Shown piece by piece: positions 59,476-64,000 of a stretch of 64,000 nucleotides of DNA. Below the pieces are notes generated by a model. It did not search any database. It was given only the letters and a program-made list of their open reading frames with translations, and was not told where the DNA came from. A program made the translations under genes and the position numbers. This DNA comes from Pseudomonas sp. FEN (GTDB lineage: Bacteria; Pseudomonadota; Gammaproteobacteria; Pseudomonadales; Pseudomonadaceae): positions 186,001-250,000 of the forward strand of contig NZ_CAJFDC010000001.1 in the NCBI RefSeq assembly GCF_904067045.1, given 5' to 3'. Position 1 is the first letter of the stretch. Every line of letters begins with the position of its first letter.

Positions 59476-59503
59476 GACAACGCCCCGATAACGGGGCGTT
59501 GTC
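59476..59503 (-). terminator. Terminator of the FKBP gene
   Basis: Perfect 12-bp stem GACAACGCCCCG/CGGGGCGTTGTC with ATAA loop, 15 bases beyond the stop. Confidence 0.88.
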
Positions 59504-59517
59504 ATTGAGCGCGCGCC

Positions 59518-60231
59518 TTACTTGGTGGCGTCTGCCTTGGCTGGATCCTTGATGGCCAGCAGTTCCAGGTCGAAGACCAGGACCGAGTTGGCCGGGATCG
59601 CCGGGCTTGGGCTTTGTGCGCCGTAGGCCAGGTCACTCGGGATGTACAGCTTGTACTTCTCGCCAACGTGCATCAGTTGCAGGCCTTCGACCCAACCTGG
59701 AATCACACCGCTGACCGGCAGGTCGATCGGGCTGCCGCGCTCCACGGAGCTGTCGAAGGTGGTGCCATTGGTCAGCTTGCCGGTGTAGTGAACGGTCACT
59801 ACGTCGGTCGGCTTGGGCTGGGGACCGTCGGCTTTCTTGACGACTTCATACTGCAAGCCCGAAGCGGTGGTCACGACACCTGGCTTCTTGGCGTTTTCTT
59901 CGAGGAATTTCTTGCCGGCGGCCGCCGACTCTTCGCTCAGCTTGGCCATGCGCTCTTCAGCACGTTTCTGCAGAGCAGCAAAGGCTTCGACCAGTTCGTC
60001 GTCCTTGAGCTTCTGTGGTTTCTTGCCGACGGCATCTTCGATGCCCTGGGCCACGGCCTTGGAGTCCAGGTCATCCATGCCTTCCTGGGCCAGGCTCTTG
60101 CCCATGTTCAGGCCGATACCGTAGGAAGCTTTTTGCGCCGGGGTTTTCAGCTCTACGCTGGAATGCGAGTCGCAACCCGCAAGTACCAGGCCAACCAGGG
60201 CCACCGCCGCCGCCAACCGATGCTGTTTCAT
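59518..60231 (-). CDS. FKBP-type peptidyl-prolyl isomerase lipoprotein (FkpA/Mip-like)
   Basis: 237 residues. Lipobox LAGC (Cys20), N-terminal helical dimerisation domain with a long Lys/Glu-rich stalk (about 25-115), then an FKBP domain (TVHYTGKLTNGTTFDSS, VIPGWVEGLQLMHVGEKYKLYIPSDLAYG). Envelope chaperone catalysing prolyl isomerisation. AAGGAAA precedes the ATG. Confidence 0.93.
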   Translation of the reverse strand: MKQHRLAAAVALVGLVLAGCDSHSSVELKTPAQKASYGIGLNMGKSLAQEGMDDLDSKAVAQGIEDAVGKKPQKLKDDELVEAFAALQKRAEERMAKLSEESAAAGKKFLEENAKKPGVVTTASGLQYEVVKKADGPQPKPTDVVTVHYTGKLTNGTTFDSSVERGSPIDLPVSGVIPGWVEGLQLMHVGEKYKLYIPSDLAYGAQSPSPAIPANSVLVFDLELLAIKDPAKADATK

Positions 60232-60489
60232 GCTATTTCCTTGTTCATGCGCCTAAAGGGCAATCGTATAAAGCCGCGAGCTTATCAGGCCGCCACGACC
60301 AATGGCTACCGGCATGAGAGGGGCAAATCGCCAATAAGTTCAGGTGTTTTGGGCATTTTACAAAACCCTGACAGTCTGCTTACGTCTGCACGGACACGGC
60401 CGAAGCGCCACGAGCCAGCAGTCACGGCCATCATGGCTACTTGATGCCAGGCAACGGCTCAGGCATAAGAAGGAAACAACTCGACAAGG
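60232..60489. other. Divergent intergenic region FKBP / dihaem gene
   Basis: No gene or REP. A TATACG box on the minus strand about 45 bases before the FKBP start (near 60270) is a weak promoter candidate; nothing convincing on the plus strand. Confidence 0.35.
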
Positions 60490-62304
60490 ATGGTTATCTT
60501 GCGCATTTTTTACCGTGTATTACTGGCCGCGATTCTCCTGCTTTGCCTCGGCATCGCGGTGATCCTGTATTACATCATCAATCCGAAATTGCCGACTTAC
60601 GTACCGGCCCAGGTGCGCTACTTGGAGCAATGGAGCGAAGCCGACCGCCAGACCTACTACTACACAGCGCAGGGCACCCAGGTCAAAGGCCTGCGTTATG
60701 AGTGGTTCACGGCCCTGGAGTTGCCGTTTTCCGAACAGCGTTTTGCCGAGCCCGGGTATCTGGCGCGCTTCGGCTTCCTGATCGATCCAGGCCGGCAGGC
60801 CACGGCGAACAACCCCGGCAACCTGCCGGTGGGTTTTGCTCGCCATCAGAACCCCGGTAGCAACGAGCAGTACCTGGACATCACCTGTGCGGCCTGCCAT
60901 ACCGGCGAATTACGCTACAAAGGCCAGGCCCTGCGGATCGACGGTGGCTCGGCCCAGCATGTGCTGCCCTCCAGCGTGCCGACGGTCCGCGGCGGCAGTT
61001 TCGGCCAGGCCCTGGTGGCGAGCCTGGCCGCCACCTATTACAACCCCTGGAAGTTCAAGCGCTTTGCCCACAACGTACTCGGCGCCAACTATGACGCCCA
61101 GTACGAGCAGTTGCGCGGGGACTTCAAAAAGTCACTGGACACTTTCCTCCGGGTGGCCTGGAACGATACCCATCGTGGCCTCTATCCGACCCAGGAAGGC
61201 CCCGGCCGCACCGATGCCTTCGGGCGAATCGCCAATGCCAGCTTCGGCGATGCCATTTCCGAGAAAAACTACCGCGTCGCCAATGCCCCGGTGGATTACC
61301 CGCAGCTCTGGGACATCTGGACCTTCGACTGGGTGCAGTGGACCGCCTCCGCCCAGCAACCCATGGCGCGCAATATCGGCGAAGCGCTGGGCGTCGGCGC
61401 GACCCTGAACTTTTTCGACGCCAATGGCCAACCGCTGCAAGGTGCCGAGCGCTACCCCTCCGGCGTGCGCGTGCGTGACCTGCAACGGATCGAGGACACC
61501 CTCAAGCACCTCCGGCCGCCCAGTTGGCCGGAGGATCTGTTCGGTAAGGTCGACCTGGCGCTGGCGGCCAAAGGCCGTGGGCTGTTCGCGGAAAACTGCG
61601 CCGGCTGCCATGTGCCGTCGGTAACCGTGGAGAACGATCGTCCGGTGCAACACCTGGTCTCGATCCCGGTCGCGGCGATTGGCACCGACCCCAATACCGC
61701 CAACAACATCGCCGACAATCGTTACGACCTGAGCGCACTGCAATGGAACCCGGCCGAGCTGGCGAAACTGCCGGTCCATCTGCATCCCACGCCCGAGGCG
61801 CCGCTGGACATGACGCAACTGTCGGTGGCCAAGGGCCTGGCCTACGTCACCGCCTTCGTCGAAGAGCGCGCCTACCGCGAAGCCAAGGTCACGCCTGAAG
61901 AGCGCCCGGCGCTGGACGGTTTCGGCCTGCCCATCGGCGTGCTCGAACAACGTGCCTACAAAGCCCGGCCGCTGGCTGGCGCGTGGGCCACCCCGCCGTT
62001 CCTGCACAACGGTTCGGTACCTTCGCTGTATCAGTTGCTCTCGCCCCAGGACGAGCGCGCCAGCAGTTTCTATCGCGGCACCTTCGAATACGACCCGCGC
62101 CACCTGGGTTATCGCCCGGAAGCCTTCGCCAACGGTTTCCTCTACGACACCCGGATCAGTGGCAACCACAACAGCGGCCACGAATTCCGCGCCGGCAAGC
62201 GCGGCAATGGCGTTATCGGTCGTTTGCTGCAACCCGAAGAACGCTGGGCCCTGCTGGAGTACCTGAAGGTGCTCGGCGGCCCGCTGGAGAAACAACTGCC
62301 ATGA
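60490..62304 (+). CDS. Membrane-anchored dihaem cytochrome c, RoxA-like
   Basis: 604 residues with an uncleaved-looking N-terminal helix (about 8-31) and two CXXCH haem sites: CAACH (133-137) and CAGCH (370-374). Size and haem spacing (237 residues) resemble the RoxA/RoxB rubber-oxygenase-like branch of dihaem cytochrome c peroxidases, not classical CcpA, which is about half as long. The segment WDIWTFDWVQWTASAQQPMARNIGEALGVG between the haems is Trp-rich. Followed 31 bases later by a catalase-fold gene. Likely periplasmic oxygenase or peroxidase of a hydrophobic substrate; substrate unknown. Confidence 0.8.
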   Translation: MVILRIFYRVLLAAILLLCLGIAVILYYIINPKLPTYVPAQVRYLEQWSEADRQTYYYTAQGTQVKGLRYEWFTALELPFSEQRFAEPGYLARFGFLIDPGRQATANNPGNLPVGFARHQNPGSNEQYLDITCAACHTGELRYKGQALRIDGGSAQHVLPSSVPTVRGGSFGQALVASLAATYYNPWKFKRFAHNVLGANYDAQYEQLRGDFKKSLDTFLRVAWNDTHRGLYPTQEGPGRTDAFGRIANASFGDAISEKNYRVANAPVDYPQLWDIWTFDWVQWTASAQQPMARNIGEALGVGATLNFFDANGQPLQGAERYPSGVRVRDLQRIEDTLKHLRPPSWPEDLFGKVDLALAAKGRGLFAENCAGCHVPSVTVENDRPVQHLVSIPVAAIGTDPNTANNIADNRYDLSALQWNPAELAKLPVHLHPTPEAPLDMTQLSVAKGLAYVTAFVEERAYREAKVTPEERPALDGFGLPIGVLEQRAYKARPLAGAWATPPFLHNGSVPSLYQLLSPQDERASSFYRGTFEYDPRHLGYRPEAFANGFLYDTRISGNHNSGHEFRAGKRGNGVIGRLLQPEERWALLEYLKVLGGPLEKQLP

Positions 62305-62335
62305 CCCCGTGCCTCCACCTTGAAAGGATGTCCAC

Positions 62336-63472
62336 ATGCTGACCCGACTCTGGCTGCGCCTCGGCGCCTTTCTGGGCAAGAGCCTGCTGATCCTGATCGG
62401 CCTCGGGCTGGTCGGCTGGGCCCTGGCCAGTGGCTGGTACGCCTGGCGCCACAGCGGCCCGGTGTCCGCCGAGGAACAGATACCGCCCGGAGAGGCGGCG
62501 ATGACCCAGGACATCATCCAGACCGCGGTACGTATCGTCGACCAGCACCGCGAGGGTACCCGCTACCTGCGCGACGCCCATGCCAAGGCCCATGGCTGTG
62601 TGAAGGCCGAGGTCCAGGTGCCGAGTGATCTGAGCAGCGATCTGCGCCAGGGTGTTTTTGCCGAACCGGGCAAGACCTGGCAGGCGCTGATCCGGCTGTC
62701 CAATGGCAACGCCTATCCGCAGTTCGACAGTATTCGTGACGCCCGCGGCATGGCGTTGAAATTGCTCGATGTACCGGGCAAGCAATTGCTACCGGGGCAG
62801 CAGGGGCGCAATGAGCAGGACTTCGTGATGTTCAGCCATCCGAACTTTTTCGTCAGTGACGTCGCCGAGTACCAGCAGAACATCGGGGCCCAGGCGGACG
62901 GCAAGCAGGTGCTGGCATTTTTCCCGAGCTGGAATCCGACCACCTGGCAGGTACGCCATCTGTTTATTGCCCTGGCGACCTTGGCCCCGGCGCCGGTCAG
63001 TCCGACGCAGACCACTTACTTCTCGGTCTCGCCGTACAAGTTCGGCAATGACAACGCCAAATTCCGTGTAGCTCCCGATCCGCAGAGCTGCCCGGAATAT
63101 GTCTTGCCGAAGCAGAATGAAGACCTGCCGAACTTCCTGCGCGGCGCCCTGGGCCAACAGTTATCCACAGACCGCGTCCCGGCCTGTTTCGTCTTGCAGA
63201 TCCAGCGGCAGAACGCCCATTTGTATATGCCGATCGAAGACACCAGCATCGAGTGGAAGGAGAGCGACGCGCCGTTCCAGACCGTGGCGCGGATTCGGAT
63301 TCCGGCCCAGGACTTCGATACGCTGGAACAGAACATCGCCTGTGACAACCAGTCGTTCAGCCCCTGGCATGGGCTGGAGGCACACCGACCGATTGGTGGG
63401 ATCAACCGGCTGCGTAAAGCGGTGTATGACGCGGTCAGCGATTACCGGCATAGCCGCAACGCCGAGCAATGA
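62336..63472 (+). CDS. Membrane-anchored catalase-family protein (SrpA-like)
   Basis: 378 residues. N-terminal transmembrane helix (about 13-37), then a reduced catalase fold: distal His region RDAHAKAHGCVKAEVQVP, IRLSNGNAYPQFDSIRDARGMALKLL, and NEQDFVMFSHPNFFVSD. The C-terminal part lacks an obvious RxxxY proximal-haem motif in the usual form, so haem ligation should be checked. AAGGA precedes the ATG. Coupled in position to the dihaem gene, suggesting a two-protein peroxide or lipid-peroxide system in the periplasm. Confidence 0.82.
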   Translation: MLTRLWLRLGAFLGKSLLILIGLGLVGWALASGWYAWRHSGPVSAEEQIPPGEAAMTQDIIQTAVRIVDQHREGTRYLRDAHAKAHGCVKAEVQVPSDLSSDLRQGVFAEPGKTWQALIRLSNGNAYPQFDSIRDARGMALKLLDVPGKQLLPGQQGRNEQDFVMFSHPNFFVSDVAEYQQNIGAQADGKQVLAFFPSWNPTTWQVRHLFIALATLAPAPVSPTQTTYFSVSPYKFGNDNAKFRVAPDPQSCPEYVLPKQNEDLPNFLRGALGQQLSTDRVPACFVLQIQRQNAHLYMPIEDTSIEWKESDAPFQTVARIRIPAQDFDTLEQNIACDNQSFSPWHGLEAHRPIGGINRLRKAVYDAVSDYRHSRNAEQ

Positions 63473-63494
63473 AAGCCTCCCTGCAGACACGTCC

Positions 63495-63629
63495 CTGTGG
63501 CGAGCGGGCTTGCCCGCGCTCGACTGCGCAGCAGTCGCAAAACCGGCTATCTCGGTTTACCTGATGCACCGGATTCGCCGGTTTTGGGGCCGCTTCGCGG
63601 CCCAGCGCGGGCAAGCCCGCTCGCCACAA
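63495..63629. repeat. REPIN (GTGGCGAGCGGGCTTGCC type)
   Basis: GTGGCGAGCGGGCTTGCCCG from 63497 and inverted copy ending about 63628, plus inner pairs (AACCGGC/GCCGGTT and GGCCGC/GCGGCC). Same subtype as 45719-45853. Confidence 0.9.
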
Positions 63630-63670
63630 ATGGTGTTCGCCGGATGCCCTCTACAAACCCCAGACGACAA

Positions 63671-63693
63671 AAAGCCCGCACAAGGCGGGCTTT
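63671..63693 (-). terminator. Terminator of the tRNA operon
   Basis: AAAGCCCGC/GCGGGCTTT stem with ACAAG loop and five T on the minus strand, about 40 bases beyond tRNA-Asp. Confidence 0.85.
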
Positions 63694-63734
63694 CTGTGAT
63701 GACCTGGCGTTCAGTGCTCCAGATCACTTGAAGA

Positions 63735-63811
63735 TGGCGCAGCGGACGGGACTCGAACCCGCGACCCCCGGCGTGACAGGCCGGTATTCTAACCGACTGA
63801 ACTACCGCTGC
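63735..63811 (-). tRNA. tRNA-Asp (GUC)
   Basis: 77 bases including encoded CCA. Acceptor GCAGCGG/CCGCTGC, anticodon stem CCGGC/GCCGG with loop CTGTCAC (anticodon GTC), T loop GTTCGAGTC. Confidence 0.96.
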
Positions 63812-63830
63812 GCGTAGCGTTGAAGCGAAA

Positions 63831-63906
63831 TGGTGGGTGATGACGGGATCGAACCGCCGACCCTCTGCTTGTAAGGCAGATGCTCTCCCGGCTGAGCTAA
63901 TCACCC
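63831..63906 (-). tRNA. tRNA-Val (UAC)
   Basis: 76 bases including encoded CCA. Acceptor GGGTGAT/ATCACCC, anticodon stem TCTGC/GCAGA with loop CTTACAA (anticodon TAC), T loop GTTCGATCC. Nineteen bases upstream of tRNA-Asp, same transcript. Confidence 0.96.
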
Positions 63907-63926
63907 TTTCGTTTCGGTGCGGGCGC

Positions 63927-63932
63927 ATTATG
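63927..63932 (-). promoter_or_regulatory. -10 box of the tRNA operon
   Basis: CATAAT on the minus strand followed by a GC-rich discriminator (GCGCCCGC), the pattern of stringently controlled stable-RNA promoters. No good -35 was identified. The last bases of the window beyond it show no gene. Confidence 0.5.
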
Positions 63933-64000
63933 CCACAAAAATTCCATAACGCACTGATTTAGATAATCTTTTTTCAGTACATGGTTTTCTCGAGGCCCAC

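Overview
The window is a piece of a Pseudomonas chromosome, most like the P. fluorescens/P. chlororaphis group. The evidence is high GC, the gene content (fabAB, the sdh-suc TCA cluster, braB-type carrier, betX-like protein, minCDE, prc) and dispersed Pseudomonas-type REP/REPIN palindromes. From memory, the gene order follows P. aeruginosa PAO1 in two blocks: about PA1611 to PA1580 on the left and about PA3234 to PA3262 on the right, joined between gltA and the acetate permease gene. No phage, insertion sequence, CRISPR array or rRNA was seen. The region is mostly conserved core genome with accessory inserts.

Layout. 1-2.8 kb: the 3' part of a periplasmic binding protein gene coupled to a hybrid sensor kinase. 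3-4.8 kb: fabA-fabB (unsaturated fatty acid synthesis). 5-10.7 kb: OsmC, pirin, dienelactone hydrolase, htpG with a clear heat-shock promoter, two coupled hotdog thioesterases, and a small lipoprotein with an AlgU-type promoter. 10.8-13.3 kb: a drug efflux pump and a TetR repressor whose promoters share an operator half-site. 13.4-14.7 kb: branched-chain amino acid carrier. 15-28.3 kb: the TCA cluster sdhCDAB-sucAB-lpd-sucCD on the minus strand, divergent from gltA.

28.6-31.7 kb: acetate permease (actP-yjcH) and a betaine-binding protein. 32-38.6 kb: envelope functions (GH17 glucan enzyme, alpha/beta hydrolase-MlaA pair, patatin phospholipase, lipid A acyltransferase). 38.7-43 kb: minCDE, rluA, apeB. 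43.3-45.7 kb: a 58-residue membrane protein and an MscS channel. 45.9-52.4 kb: GntR regulator and an ABC importer operon with a cytoplasmic phosphodiesterase and a HAD phosphatase, which looks like uptake plus stepwise dephosphorylation of an organophosphorus compound. 52.5-59.3 kb: quinone oxidoreductase, Prc protease, an EAL-CBS-GGDEF protein, an XRE gene pair and a DUF1232 gene preceded by two inverted DnaA boxes. 59.5-63.5 kb: FKBP isomerase and a RoxA-like dihaem protein paired with a catalase-fold protein. 63.7-63.9 kb: tRNA-Asp and tRNA-Val.

The strongest leads are the phosphodiester/phosphonate importer with its palindromic operators, the TetR/efflux control region with a possible leader-peptide attenuator, the RoxA-like/catalase-like pair, the XRE/unknown pair, the inverted DnaA boxes, and large nested palindromes flanking lpd and sucC. 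All functional calls rest on motifs and context read by eye; no database search was possible.
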